NCBI GenBank assembly: GCA_051878835.1 | Contig: JBJEKW010000081.1 | Location: 1 to 64,000 of the forward strand | Origin: Olsenella_K sp051878835 | GTDB lineage: Bacteria; Actinomycetota; Coriobacteriia; Coriobacteriales; Atopobiaceae | Length of the DNA stretch: 64,000 nucleotides | Direction of reading: 5' to 3' | Shown here: piece after piece, positions 48,505-57,748 of the stretch | How the letters are laid out: every line of letters starts with the position of its first letter | Numbering within the stretch: the first letter of the stretch is position 1 | Translations under genes and position numbers: made by a program | Notes under the pieces: generated by a model | The model's database searches: none | What the model saw: the letters and a program-made list of their open reading frames with translations, nothing else | What the model was told of the DNA's origin: nothing

Positions 48505-49557
48505 CTATTTCGCGTCGGGGTCGCCCTTCGGCTGCACGCCCAGGTGCTTTGCCAAATCCATGATGGCCTTGCGGTATCCCTCGATGCCCATGCCGATGAC
48601 CGTCTCGAAGCAGGCGGCGCGCACGTAGGAGATCTGTCTGAACTCCTCGCGCTTGTCCAGCTGCGAGATGTGCACCTCAACGGCGGGGATGCTGACCGCC
48701 TTCAGGGCGTCCAGGATGGCCACGGACGTGTGCGTGTAGGCACCGGGGTTGATGACGATGCCGTCGTACATGCCGTACGCGTCCTGGATCTGGTCCACCA
48801 GGTCGCCCTCGTGGTTGCTCTGGAAGCACGTGCACTTGCTGAAGCCGGCCTCATCGGCCGCGCGGTGGCATAGCGCCAGCAGTGCCGAGAAGCTGTTGTG
48901 CCCGTAGATGTCGGGCTCGCGGATGCCCAGCATGTTGATGTTGGGCCCGTTGATCACCAGCACCCTGGGGCCGTGGATGCGCATGGCCGTGGACGTGCGC
49001 GTCTGGTCCAGCAGGTTCGCCAGCTGGTTCAGGTCGTCGTCCGTGGGCTGGGGAGCCGGCTTGTGCACGGGGGTCACCTTGACTGTGGGCCGCTTCTGCG
49101 ACGGGTGCGAGAAGGGCGCGGTCCTCGCAGGCTCTTCGGGAACCTGTCGGCTTGGCTGAGGGGTGCCCTCATCCTTGGGTGCGGCAGCGGCTTTGCTGGT
49201 CTGCTGAGTTGCCTCGGCGGGATTTGGGGTCTCAGCCTGGGAGGCCGAGGCCTCGTCTTCGTCGTCGGAGGGCTCGTTTGCGGGTGAGCCCTCGGTGTCT
49301 GTCCCGTTTTTGACCAGCTGGTCCAGGGCGTTGTACACGCCCTCGATGGTCCTGGGGCCAAACACTATCTCGATGCCGTCGCTTCCGCGGATGACCGTGC
49401 CCAGGACCTCGGGAATCTGGTCCAGGTCGTCACGGCTGGCAAGGTCGCGGTCGGCCAGCGTCAGGCGCAGCCGCGTCATGCAGACGTCGCTGTCGGTCAC
49501 GTTTTCCCTTCCCCCGACCGCGTCCAGAACTGCCTGCGCTATCGACTTCTTTCCCAT
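48505..49557 (-). CDS. aroQ: Fusion of PTS EIIB domain and type II 3-dehydroquinate dehydratase
   Basis: 350 residues from ATG 49557 (GGGAGAG upstream). Residues 1-85 look like a glucose-family PTS EIIB: AVLDAVGGRENVTDSDVCMT with Cys26, RLRLTLADRDL, then EIVFGPRTIEGVYNALDQL. A 110-residue linker rich in Pro, Glu, Ser and Ala follows. Residues about 199-350 are AroQ: VINGPNINMLGIREPDIYG, NHEGDLVDQIQDA, NPGAYTHTSVAILDAL and VEVHISQLDKREEFRQIS, with the catalytic Tyr and His in place. The usual SN after the His is SQ. AroQ dehydrates 3-dehydroquinate in the pathway encoded just upstream. No EIIA, EIIC or HPr gene is nearby, so the EIIB part may be a phosphorylation sensor. A 151-base gap separates it from aroE/K. 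Confidence 0.9.
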   Translation of the reverse strand: MGKKSIAQAVLDAVGGRENVTDSDVCMTRLRLTLADRDLASRDDLDQIPEVLGTVIRGSDGIEIVFGPRTIEGVYNALDQLVKNGTDTEGSPANEPSDDEDEASASQAETPNPAEATQQTSKAAAAPKDEGTPQPSRQVPEEPARTAPFSHPSQKRPTVKVTPVHKPAPQPTDDDLNQLANLLDQTRTSTAMRIHGPRVLVINGPNINMLGIREPDIYGHNSFSALLALCHRAADEAGFSKCTCFQSNHEGDLVDQIQDAYGMYDGIVINPGAYTHTSVAILDALKAVSIPAVEVHISQLDKREEFRQISYVRAACFETVIGMGIEGYRKAIMDLAKHLGVQPKGDPDAK

Positions 49558-49708
49558 GGGGTGTGCTCTCCCTAGCTGGCTCTTCCGGTCAAAGTTACAT
49601 CCATACCCTACGGCAGGCGAAGCGCGGTCTCTCCGCGAATTCGGCCTGCCGGCGGTATTTCCTGCAAGCGTTACTCGTTCCACGCTCGTTCTAAATGATC
49701 ACACACTG

Positions 49709-51022
49709 CTACCAGCTCAGGTGCTGGGCTATGGCTCGGGCGTCTCCTGCGGGCGAGCCGGTGCAGGGCTGCACGTAGTCGGCCCAGGAACGGTACAGGG
49801 GCATGCGCTCGCGTGCCAGCCGCTCCACGCCCTTGTCCTGCGATATGGGGCGTCCGTCGCTGGACAGCTGGTCGATGGGCCTGTCCAGCATCACGATGAG
49901 ACCGTTCTGGTGCAGCAGGTCGTAGTTTTGCGGCTGCGTCACCACGCCTCCCCCGCAGGCTATGACCAGTCCGGAGCGGGCGCCGTACGTGGAGACGACC
50001 TCGGTCTCCAGCTCGCGGAAGCGCTTCTCGCCCTGCTGGCGGATGCACTTCTCGGCCGTCATGCCGTGATGGACCTTGAACGCCTCGTCCAGGTCGATGA
50101 AGGGGCGGCCCAGGGTGTGCGCCAGGCGCTTTCCGGTGGAGGTCTTGCCCGAGCCGGGCATGCCTATGAGCACGACGTTGGTCGTCTGCGACAGGATGTC
50201 GCGCACCACGTCGGCTATGCAGTCGCGCTCCAGCCTTTGGTCCTGGAACAGCTCGCTGGAGTACAGCGCCTGCGCCACCAGCATGGGAAGGCCGCTGCGG
50301 TATGGGATGCCCAGCTTTTCGGCGTTCAGGCAGATGCCCGTGCGCGTGGGGTTGTACACGACGTCCATGACGCCCGCCAGCTTGGGCAGCTGGCGCATCT
50401 GGTCCAGGCTGAGGGGCGAGGCCGGGCACTTGGGGTACATGCCCACGGGCGTCGTGTTCACCACCAGGACGGCGTCGGCGTGGCGCTGGACCAGGGTCTC
50501 GTAGGTGTCGTCGCCCTTGCGCGAGATGACCGACGTGCGCGCACCGCGCTCGGCCAGGGCCGCCTGCACGGCATGGCTGGCTCCGCCCGAGCCCAGAACC
50601 AGCACGGGCGCGTCGTGCAAAAGCTGGTTGGCCTGCGTGCCCATGCTCTGGAGGCAGAAGTCGTCTAGCATCCAGCCGAAGCCCAGAACGTCGGTGTTCT
50701 CGGCATAGATGGTGCCGTCGCTGCGTCGGATCAGCGTGTTTGCCACGCCCAGACGGCGCACGCGCTCGGAGCACTCGTCCGCCAGGCGCGCGGCTAGGCC
50801 CTTGTAGGGGATGGTCACGTTCAGCCCGCGCCAGCCGCCGTGGTGCACGAAGTCTGCCACCTGGTCGGGCTCAAGGTCGTGCAGGCGGTAGGGGATGCTG
50901 CCCAGCCGGTCGTGGATCTGCGGGGACCAGCTGTGGCCCAGGGGGTGGCCTATGAGGCCGAACGGCTCGTGCTCGTCGCGGGAGCCGTCCGTGGCGTCGG
51001 CTTTCGGGGTGTCCTTGGCCAT
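49709..51022 (-). CDS. aroE/aroK: Shikimate dehydrogenase-shikimate kinase fusion
   Basis: 437 residues. The N-terminal 265 are AroE: FGLIGHPLGHSWSPQIHD, LNVTIPYK with the catalytic Lys, ENTDVLGF with the catalytic Asp, and VLGSGGASHAV for NADP. The rest is AroK: VVLIGMPGSGKTSTGKRLA (P-loop), FIDLDEAF and CGGGVV, then the RPI lid. One protein thus carries two successive steps, 3-dehydroshikimate to shikimate to shikimate 3-phosphate. Its start lies one base beyond the pheA stop. Such AroE-AroK fusions are uncommon but make pathway sense. Confidence 0.95.
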   Translation of the reverse strand: MAKDTPKADATDGSRDEHEPFGLIGHPLGHSWSPQIHDRLGSIPYRLHDLEPDQVADFVHHGGWRGLNVTIPYKGLAARLADECSERVRRLGVANTLIRRSDGTIYAENTDVLGFGWMLDDFCLQSMGTQANQLLHDAPVLVLGSGGASHAVQAALAERGARTSVISRKGDDTYETLVQRHADAVLVVNTTPVGMYPKCPASPLSLDQMRQLPKLAGVMDVVYNPTRTGICLNAEKLGIPYRSGLPMLVAQALYSSELFQDQRLERDCIADVVRDILSQTTNVVLIGMPGSGKTSTGKRLAHTLGRPFIDLDEAFKVHHGMTAEKCIRQQGEKRFRELETEVVSTYGARSGLVIACGGGVVTQPQNYDLLHQNGLIVMLDRPIDQLSSDGRPISQDKGVERLARERMPLYRSWADYVQPCTGSPAGDARAIAQHLSW

Positions 51023-51023
51023 G

Positions 51024-52169
51024 CTAGATCACCTCGGAGTAGCTGCCGAGGTAGCGGAACTCCTCGCACACGTCGGTCAGGGAGTTCATGAGGGTCTTGA
51101 ACTCGGGGGAGGCGGCTGGGCACTCAACGTCGAAGTAGAACATGAAGTCGAACTCGCGGTCGGGGATGGGGCGGCTCTCCAGCTTTACCAGGTTGATGTC
51201 CAGGGCGGCGAAGCGTGCCAGCACGCGGTACAGGGAGCCGGGCTCGTGCTTCAGCACCACCATCAGCGTGGAGCGGTCGGCGCCCGGGTAGATGGTGAGG
51301 TCCTTCGCGATGCAGGCGAAGCGGGTGTAGTTGTTCTGCTGGTCCTGCACGTTGCGCTGGGCCACCTCGAGGCCGTACAGCTCGGCGGCGGAGGCCGACG
51401 CCAGGGCCGCCACGTCCGAGCGGTCGCTGTCGGCTACCATCCGCGCCGCCATGGCCGTGTTCTCGGTCACGTGGACGCGCAGGTTGGGTATGGTGGCCAA
51501 GAAGTTCGAGCACTGGTTGATGGCCTGCTGGTGGCTGTAGACGATGTGCACGTCGGACTTCTGCGTGCCGGGCTTCACCAGCAGGTTGTGGTCGATTTTC
51601 AGCCTGCAGGTGCGCACGATGTGGAAGTCGTGCTGCATCATGAGGTCGTACACCCGGTTGACCGAGCCCGCGGTCGAGTTCTCGATGGGCAGCACGCCAA
51701 AGCGGCACACCCCGCGCTCCACGGCGTTGAACACGCCGTCCCACGTCTCGAAGTAGGCTATGTTCGCGCGGCGGAACAGCCGGTCGGTGGCCAGTTGCGA
51801 GTAGGCGCCCTCGACGCCCTGGCAGGCCACGAAGGCCTGCGGCGGGAACGCGTCGGGCGCGGAGCACAGCGCCGCGTCGATGATGGTGGCCACGTCGCTC
51901 TGGCGGCCCAGGCGGCGGTACTGCGCCTCGCGCGAGGCCTCCATCAGCACCGACTCGATGACGGCGGCGTAGCTGGACAGCTCGGGGGACACCTGCGAGG
52001 AGGCCTTCGCGATGTTCGCGCGCTCGCGCGCGGCGTCGTACACGGGCTTGCCCGTGCCCCTCTTGTACTCGGCCACGTCGGCGGCGCACTGCATGCGCTC
52101 CTGGAACAGGTCGAATATCTGGCTGTCTATCTGGTCTATGCGGTGCCTGAGGTCTGAAAGCTCTAGCAT
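51024..52169 (-). CDS. pheA: Bifunctional chorismate mutase / prephenate dehydratase
   Basis: 381 residues with AAGGA upstream. An AroQ-class chorismate mutase helix domain opens it (LRHRIDQIDSQIFDLF). The dehydratase follows with CQGVEGAYSQLA and LPIENSTAGSV. The C-terminal ACT domain has KHEPGSLYRVLARF and the ESRP motif, which bind phenylalanine for feedback inhibition. The product is phenylpyruvate. The enzyme is the phenylalanine branch of the operon. Confidence 0.95.
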   Translation of the reverse strand: MLELSDLRHRIDQIDSQIFDLFQERMQCAADVAEYKRGTGKPVYDAARERANIAKASSQVSPELSSYAAVIESVLMEASREAQYRRLGRQSDVATIIDAALCSAPDAFPPQAFVACQGVEGAYSQLATDRLFRRANIAYFETWDGVFNAVERGVCRFGVLPIENSTAGSVNRVYDLMMQHDFHIVRTCRLKIDHNLLVKPGTQKSDVHIVYSHQQAINQCSNFLATIPNLRVHVTENTAMAARMVADSDRSDVAALASASAAELYGLEVAQRNVQDQQNNYTRFACIAKDLTIYPGADRSTLMVVLKHEPGSLYRVLARFAALDINLVKLESRPIPDREFDFMFYFDVECPAASPEFKTLMNSLTDVCEEFRYLGSYSEVI

Positions 52170-52234
52170 GTGTTTCCTTGCGACGTTGTGGTTTGTGGTG
52201 CGCTGGCGCGGGTGACGCGGTCGCCTCTATGCCT

Positions 52235-53374
52235 CTACAGGTGGAAGGGCTCGCCCTCAGGAGGCCAGCTGAGCCAGGAGTCCAGCACGGCCATGGCGCA
52301 GACGGCCTCGACCACGGGCACGGCGCGACAGGCCACGCACGGGTCGTGGCGACCGTGCACCTCCAGCGTGGCGTCGGTCATGGTGGTGAGGTCCACCGAG
52401 TCCTGCGGCCTGCTGATGGACGACGTGGGCTTGATGGCCAGCCTGAACGCCAGGGGCGCGCCCGTGGTGATGCCGCCCAGGATGCCGCCGGCGTTGTTGG
52501 TCTGCGGCGTGCAGGCGCCGTCGCGCATGCGGTAGGGGTCGTTGTTCTGGTGGCCGCGCAGGTGAGCCACGTCGAAGCCGGCGCCGAACTCGATGCCCTT
52601 CACGGCGGGGATGCCGAAGGCCGCGCGGGCTATGGTGTTCTCCATGCCGTCAAACATGGGCGAGCCCACGCCGGCCGGAAGGCCCGTGGCCACGCACTCC
52701 ACCATGCCGCCGACCGAGTCCAGGTTGCGCCGGGCGTCGTCTATCTGCGCCAGCATGGCCTCGGACGCCTGGGGGTCGATGGTGGGCAGCACCTGCCCGG
52801 GGGCCTGGCCCACGGCGCCCATCTGTGTGGCCAGGTGCGCCAGGGACTCGGGCGAGTTGTCCAGCACGTCGAAGCGCTCGTCCGTAGCGTCGCCCACCTG
52901 CGCCAGGTGCGCGCGCACCGTGACGCCGTGCGCCTGCAGCATCTGCAGCGCGATGCCGCCGGCAAAGCACAAGGGCGCGGTCAGGCGTGCCGAGAAGTGC
53001 CCGCCGCCCGGAACGTCCTGGTTTCCGTGCCACTTTGCCCAGGCCGTGAAGTCTGCGTGGCCGGGGCGCGGGACCTTGGCCAGGTTGGAGTAGTCGCCCG
53101 AGCGGGTGTTGGTGTTCTCCACGATGGCTGCCAGGGGAGCTCCGCAGGTGCGGCCGTCGGGGTTCAAGCCGGACAGCACGCGAGGCACGTCCGCCTCCTT
53201 GCGCGGCGTGGTCCATGCCCCCTGGCCGGGGGCGCGGCGCGCCATGAACGCGCGCAGCTGGTCCATGTCGGGCTTGAAGCCGGAGGGCAGCCCCTCGACG
53301 GAGCATCCCACGGCGGCGGAGTGCGACTGTCCGAACACGCTGACGCGCAGCGTGGTACCAAAGCTGGATGGCAT
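52235..53374 (-). CDS. aroC: Chorismate synthase
   Basis: 379 residues, starting three bases after the aroA stop with AAGGAG overlapping that stop. VFGQSHSAAVGCSVEGLPSG is the family N-terminal signature. GGGHFSARLTAPLCFAGG and the C-terminal RPQDSVDL belong to the FMN-binding core. It converts EPSP to chorismate using reduced FMN. Confidence 0.96.
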   Translation of the reverse strand: MPSSFGTTLRVSVFGQSHSAAVGCSVEGLPSGFKPDMDQLRAFMARRAPGQGAWTTPRKEADVPRVLSGLNPDGRTCGAPLAAIVENTNTRSGDYSNLAKVPRPGHADFTAWAKWHGNQDVPGGGHFSARLTAPLCFAGGIALQMLQAHGVTVRAHLAQVGDATDERFDVLDNSPESLAHLATQMGAVGQAPGQVLPTIDPQASEAMLAQIDDARRNLDSVGGMVECVATGLPAGVGSPMFDGMENTIARAAFGIPAVKGIEFGAGFDVAHLRGHQNNDPYRMRDGACTPQTNNAGGILGGITTGAPLAFRLAIKPTSSISRPQDSVDLTTMTDATLEVHGRHDPCVACRAVPVVEAVCAMAVLDSWLSWPPEGEPFHL

Positions 53375-53377
53375 GGC

Positions 53378-54691
53378 TTACTCCTTCGTCAACTGCACTT
53401 GGCCGCCCAGGCGCGCGAAGTCGTCCCAGAAGGCGGGGTAGGACTTGCGCACGCACTCGGCGCCGTGGATGGTGACGGGGCCGTCGGCCCCTGCCGCCAC
53501 GATGGCGGCCATCATGGCGATGCGGTGGTCGTTGTGGGCGTCCACCTCGGCGGAGTGCGCCTGGCCGCCGTCTATCAGCAGGTCGTCTCCGTCCACCTGC
53601 ACGCGGATGCCCATGGCGCCCAGCACCTGGCTGACGCTCTCCAGGCGATCGGACTCCTTCAGGCGCAGCCTGCCCGCGTTGCGCAGGGCGGTCGTGCCCG
53701 GCGTGCCGGCGGCGACCGCGGCCAGCGGCGGCACCAGGTCGGGGAAGTCGCTGACGTCCATGGCAGCGGCGTGGGGGACGTCCCTCGTGGCGCGCACGCT
53801 GGAACCCTTGCGGGCTATGCGCACACCCAAAGACGAGAGCGCCGCCATGACCACGCGGTCGCCCTGGGCGCTGGCCAGGTCGAGCCCGGTCACCGTGACG
53901 CCCTCGGGGTCCTGGGCGCCAGCCGCCAGCCAGAACGCGGCGTTCGACCAGTCGCCCTCCACGTCGACGACGCCGGGCGACACCAGCGTGTCGGGGGCCA
54001 CCAGGTAGGACGTGTAGGGCGTCGAGTTCACGACCTCGGGCGCATGGGCCACGTGTATGCCGTACTTCTCGAGCGCGTTCATGGTCAGCGTGATGTAGGG
54101 CCTGGACTGGATGGGCTCTGTGACCCACACCTCGCTGGGCGAGTCCAGAAGGGGCGCGGCCATCAGAAGGCCGCTGACGAACTGGGACGACACGTCGCCC
54201 GGCAGAACGAACCTGCCCGGGCGCAGCTTGCCCTGCACCACCAGGGGGAACTTGCCCTGCGGCGACAGCGTGACGCCGTGCTCCTGCATCTGCTCGTACA
54301 GGGGCGAGAGGGGCCTTTGCGCCAGGCGCCCGTGCCCCACGAAGCTGGCGCCACCGCCCAGGGCGGCCGCCACGGGGAGCAGGAAGCGCAGCGTGGAGCC
54401 CGACTCGCCGCAGTCCAGGGTGGGGAAGTCGGGCTTGTCGGGATGGTTGTCGGAGTCGGCGCGGCCGCGCAGGGGCACGATGCGGTAGCCCAGCTGAGTG
54501 CGCGTGACGTGCGCGCCCAGGGAGCGCAGGCACGACGCCGTGGCCTCCATGTCCAGCGACGTCGAGCCGCAGTGGATGTCGGTCGTCGAGGGGCACAGCG
54601 CCGCCAGGATCATGAGGCGGTGCGCCATCGACTTGGACGGGATGGCGGGGATGACCCCCGACAGCTGTGATTGTGTGACTATGGCGTCCAT
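53378..54691 (-). CDS. aroA: EPSP synthase (3-phosphoshikimate 1-carboxyvinyltransferase)
   Basis: 437 residues with GAGGAGG upstream. The N-terminal IPSKSMAHRLMILAAL and DCGESGSTLRFLLPVAAAL are the shikimate 3-phosphate and PEP sites. RNAGRLRLKESDRLESV is the second family signature. The protein is a two-domain beta-alpha barrel of normal length. It joins PEP to shikimate 3-phosphate. Class I or II behaviour towards inhibitors cannot be judged by eye. Confidence 0.96.
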   Translation of the reverse strand: MDAIVTQSQLSGVIPAIPSKSMAHRLMILAALCPSTTDIHCGSTSLDMEATASCLRSLGAHVTRTQLGYRIVPLRGRADSDNHPDKPDFPTLDCGESGSTLRFLLPVAAALGGGASFVGHGRLAQRPLSPLYEQMQEHGVTLSPQGKFPLVVQGKLRPGRFVLPGDVSSQFVSGLLMAAPLLDSPSEVWVTEPIQSRPYITLTMNALEKYGIHVAHAPEVVNSTPYTSYLVAPDTLVSPGVVDVEGDWSNAAFWLAAGAQDPEGVTVTGLDLASAQGDRVVMAALSSLGVRIARKGSSVRATRDVPHAAAMDVSDFPDLVPPLAAVAAGTPGTTALRNAGRLRLKESDRLESVSQVLGAMGIRVQVDGDDLLIDGGQAHSAEVDAHNDHRIAMMAAIVAAGADGPVTIHGAECVRKSYPAFWDDFARLGGQVQLTKE

Positions 54692-54725
54692 GGTCCTCCT
54701 CGCGGATGGTTTGGCGAGCGCCGGG

Positions 54726-55802
54726 CTAGCAGCCCAGGTCTATGAGCTCGCGCAGCTGGTCCAGGTCGATCCTTCGGACCTCCACCTGGCCTATGCGCAG
54801 CGGCACGACCACGTTCACGTGGGTGTCGTGGCGCTTCTTGTCGTGCGTGGCGTAGTGGAAGATGGTGTCGTGGTCCAGCGAGGTCTGCGTGGGCAGCCCG
54901 TAGGCCGCAACCGCCTGCTCGATGGCCTGCGCCACCTCGGGCGCGCACCAGCCCTTGCGCACGCTGGCCCGCGCGATGCAGCACATGCCGCACGCCACGC
55001 AGGTGCCGTGCCCCAGATGGAAGTCGCTGGCAGCCTCGATGGCGTGGCCTATGGTGTGGCCGAAGTTCAGCGTCTGGCGCAGGCCGCGCTCGCGCTCGTC
55101 GGCGTCCACGACGTCGCGCTTTATCTGCACGTTGCGCGCGACGACGCGCTCCATGTCCTCTGGCGCGTAGCCGGGGGCGTTCAGCGGGTGCTCCGACACC
55201 TCGCGGAACAGGTCGGCGTCGGCGATGACGCCGTGCTTGATGACCTCTCCGCACGAGTCGGTCAGAAGGTCGTGCGACAGCGTGCCCAGGCAGTCGACGT
55301 CGGCCACGACGACGCTGGGCTGGAAGAAGGCGCCGGCCAGGTTCTTGCCGGCCTCCAGGTCGACGGCGGTCTTTCCGCCCACGCTGGAGTCCACCATGGC
55401 CAGAAGCGACGTGGGCACCTGCGCCACCTGGCAGCCGCGCAGGTACATGGCGGCCGCGAGGCCGGCCATGTCGCCCGTGACGCCGCCGCCCAGCGCCACG
55501 ACGACGTCGTCGCGCGACAGCTCGCCCTGGGCCAGCTGCTCAAGGATGTCGCCTAGGGTGGCCAGGCGCTTGCTCTGCTCGCCGGCGGGGAAGGTGATGA
55601 GCGCCGTGCGGTAGCCGGCTGCCTGCAGCGAGTCCAGGACCTGCTGCGCGTACAGCGGGGCCACGTTGGAGTCGCTGACGACGGCGGCCACCGAGCCGCC
55701 CGCCGCCTGGCGCACCAGCTGGCCCACCTGTCCCAGGATGTGCCTGCCCACGTGCACCTGGTAGCTGCGCGAGGGGGTGCTGACGTCTATCTGCGTGCTC
55801 AT
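54726..55802 (-). CDS. aroB: 3-dehydroquinate synthase
   Basis: 358 residues from ATG 55802, which overlaps the tyrA stop by four bases. ALGGGVTGDMAGLAAAMYLR, VPTSLLAMVDSSVGGKT, CGEVIKHGVI and NFGHTIGHAIE give the NAD site and the three zinc ligands. It cyclises DAHP to 3-dehydroquinate. Unusually, the frame stays open a long way upstream through tyrA. That extension is a codon-bias shadow. Confidence 0.96.
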   Translation of the reverse strand: MSTQIDVSTPSRSYQVHVGRHILGQVGQLVRQAAGGSVAAVVSDSNVAPLYAQQVLDSLQAAGYRTALITFPAGEQSKRLATLGDILEQLAQGELSRDDVVVALGGGVTGDMAGLAAAMYLRGCQVAQVPTSLLAMVDSSVGGKTAVDLEAGKNLAGAFFQPSVVVADVDCLGTLSHDLLTDSCGEVIKHGVIADADLFREVSEHPLNAPGYAPEDMERVVARNVQIKRDVVDADERERGLRQTLNFGHTIGHAIEAASDFHLGHGTCVACGMCCIARASVRKGWCAPEVAQAIEQAVAAYGLPTQTSLDHDTIFHYATHDKKRHDTHVNVVVPLRIGQVEVRRIDLDQLRELIDLGC

Positions 55803-56728
55803 CGTCCCTCGATCTCCCTCTTTCTGCGGTCGCCGTCCGCCAGCAGCTGCTGCAGCCGGTCGGCGTCGCGCTGGTCGATGGCGTCCTTGTACTCCTGCAG
55901 GTGCCCTATGAGCGTGCCGATCTCGCGCGAGAGGTTGTCGGCGTCGTCCAGGAAAAGCTCGGTCCACATGGGGGCGTTCAGCCTGGCCACGCGCGTCAGG
56001 TCGCGGTAGGAGCCTGCCGAGAAGCCCTTGTGCACGCGGGCGGACGGGCTCTTTACGTAGGCGTTCGACACGACGTGCGCCAGCTGCGACGTGAAGGCGA
56101 TGACCTCGTCGTGGTGCTCGGCGGTGGACACGGTGAACTGCCCGAACCCACAGGGTGCCAGCAGGCGCTCGATGCGGTCCAGAAGGTCCAGCCGCTCCAG
56201 GTCGGTGACGTCTGCGGGAGGCACCATGACCAGGGGCGCGTTGTGGAACATGTTCGCGCGCGAGTGCGCGAAGCCCGAGTACTGCGTGCCGGCCATGGGG
56301 TGGCAGCCCACGAAGTGCCAGGGCCTTCCCTCGGCTATCTGGAAGCACTGCTGGCAGATGACGCGCTTCACGCCCACGGTGTCGATGACTATGGCGCCGG
56401 GGGCCACGATGTCGGCCATCTGCTGCAGCCAGTCGATGCTGACCTGGGGGTAGCCCGCCAGGATGATGAGCTCGCAGGTGGGGATGGTCTCGTCGGTCAG
56501 CTCGCCGTCCACCGTGTCGATCATGGCCAGCTCCAGGGTGGAGCGGGTGCGGTTCCAGGCGTACACCTCGCGGCCGCCCTGGTGCAGGGCGCGCGCGAAC
56601 GAGCCTCCCATGAGGCCCAGGCCCACGATGCCCACGCGTTCCGGCACGTAGGAGGGGTGCTCGGGGATGGTGGGCGAGCCGACGGAGGTGGGACGCTGGT
56701 CGGGTGCCGGCGTGGTGGGTGCTGCCAT
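55799..56728 (-). CDS. tyrA: Prephenate dehydrogenase
   Basis: 309 residues with AGGTGGAG upstream. VGIVGLGLMGGSFARAL is the NAD-binding loop and GCHPMAGTQYSGFAHS contains the catalytic His and substrate Ser of the TyrA family. It makes 4-hydroxyphenylpyruvate (or arogenate) products of the tyrosine branch. No C-terminal ACT domain is present. It starts one base after the aroF stop. Confidence 0.94.
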   Translation of the reverse strand: MAAPTTPAPDQRPTSVGSPTIPEHPSYVPERVGIVGLGLMGGSFARALHQGGREVYAWNRTRSTLELAMIDTVDGELTDETIPTCELIILAGYPQVSIDWLQQMADIVAPGAIVIDTVGVKRVICQQCFQIAEGRPWHFVGCHPMAGTQYSGFAHSRANMFHNAPLVMVPPADVTDLERLDLLDRIERLLAPCGFGQFTVSTAEHHDEVIAFTSQLAHVVSNAYVKSPSARVHKGFSAGSYRDLTRVARLNAPMWTELFLDDADNLSREIGTLIGHLQEYKDAIDQRDADRLQQLLADGDRRKREIEGR

Positions 56729-57748
56729 CTACTCCACCTCCGCCGTCACGGCCTGGCGGATGAGCGCGATGCGCTTCATGGCGTCGGCGAACTGCTGGGG
56801 CGTCAGCGCCTGCGCGCCGTCGGACCAGGCCTCGGAGGGCTTGTTGTGGACCTCGATCTCCAGGCCGTCGGCGCCGGCGGCCGTCGCCGCGTAGGCGGCG
56901 GGGCGCACGTAGCGCGTGTAGCCCGTGGCGTGGCTGGGGTCGCCGATGACGGGCAGGTGGGACAGGTGGTGGATCACGGGGATGGCGTTCACGTCGAACG
57001 TGTTGCGGGTGCGCGTCTCGAACGTGCGGATGCCGCGCTCGCACAGGATGACGTTGGGGTTGCCCTCGCTCATGATGTACTCGGCGCCCATCAGCAGCTC
57101 GTCGATGGTCTCGGACATGCCGCGCTTCAGCAGCACCGGGGCGTTGGTCTTTCCGACCTCCTTCAGAAGCGAGAAGTTCTGTGCGTTGCGCGCGCCGATC
57201 TGCATGACGTCGACGCCCTTGTTCACGAACAGCTCGACGTCGCGCGGGTCCATGACCTCGGTGACCACGGGCATGTCCAGCTCGTGCGAGGCCTCCATCA
57301 GCAGGTCCAGGCCCTTCTCGCCCATGCCCTGGTAGGAGTAGGGGCTGGTACGGGGCTTGTAGGCGCCGCCGCGCAGCATCGTGGCGCCGGCCTGCTTCAC
57401 GGCGCGGGCTATGTCAAAGAGGTTCTTTCCCTCGACGGAGCAGGGGCCGGCGATTACCTGGAAGTGGCCTCCGCCCAACAGCACGCCGTGGCCGCAGTCG
57501 ACCACCGTGTCCTCGGGGTGGAACTTGCGGTTGGCCTTCTTGAACGGCTCGCTCACGCGCTGAACGCGCTCGACTATGTCCATGGACTCCAGCAGGAAGG
57601 GGTCAATCTGCGTGGTGTCGCCGATGATGCCCACGATGGTCTCGTTGTCGCCCTGCGAGACGTTGGTCTTGAAGCCACGCCCCTCGATCCAGGCGATGAA
57701 GCTGTCCAGCTGCTCCTGGGTGGCCGAGTCCTTTACGACGGCTATCAT
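56729..57748 (-). CDS. aroF: DAHP synthase, type I-beta with N-terminal regulatory domain
   Basis: 339 residues from ATG 57748 (AAGGAGG upstream), first gene of the aromatic operon. Residues 1-70 form a ferredoxin-like regulatory domain (MIAVVKDSATQEQLDSFI, then GFKTNV). The barrel has VIAGPCSVEG, GGAYKPRTSPYSYQGMG, IGARNAQNF and LLKRGM. This type, named AroG or AroF in different genomes, condenses PEP and erythrose 4-phosphate. A GC-rich hairpin (GCCGGCAGCGCCGGC) directly precedes the ribosome binding site and could influence translation. Confidence 0.95.
   Translation of the reverse strand: MIAVVKDSATQEQLDSFIAWIEGRGFKTNVSQGDNETIVGIIGDTTQIDPFLLESMDIVERVQRVSEPFKKANRKFHPEDTVVDCGHGVLLGGGHFQVIAGPCSVEGKNLFDIARAVKQAGATMLRGGAYKPRTSPYSYQGMGEKGLDLLMEASHELDMPVVTEVMDPRDVELFVNKGVDVMQIGARNAQNFSLLKEVGKTNAPVLLKRGMSETIDELLMGAEYIMSEGNPNVILCERGIRTFETRTRNTFDVNAIPVIHHLSHLPVIGDPSHATGYTRYVRPAAYAATAAGADGLEIEVHNKPSEAWSDGAQALTPQQFADAMKRIALIRQAVTAEVE

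Noticed and set aside
54726..57044. Extension of aroB upstream through tyrA and into aroF
   Set aside because: The extra residues are Arg/His/Gly-rich shadow sequence in the wrong frame for tyrA and aroF. The real start at 55802 matches the family N-terminus and overlaps the tyrA stop.
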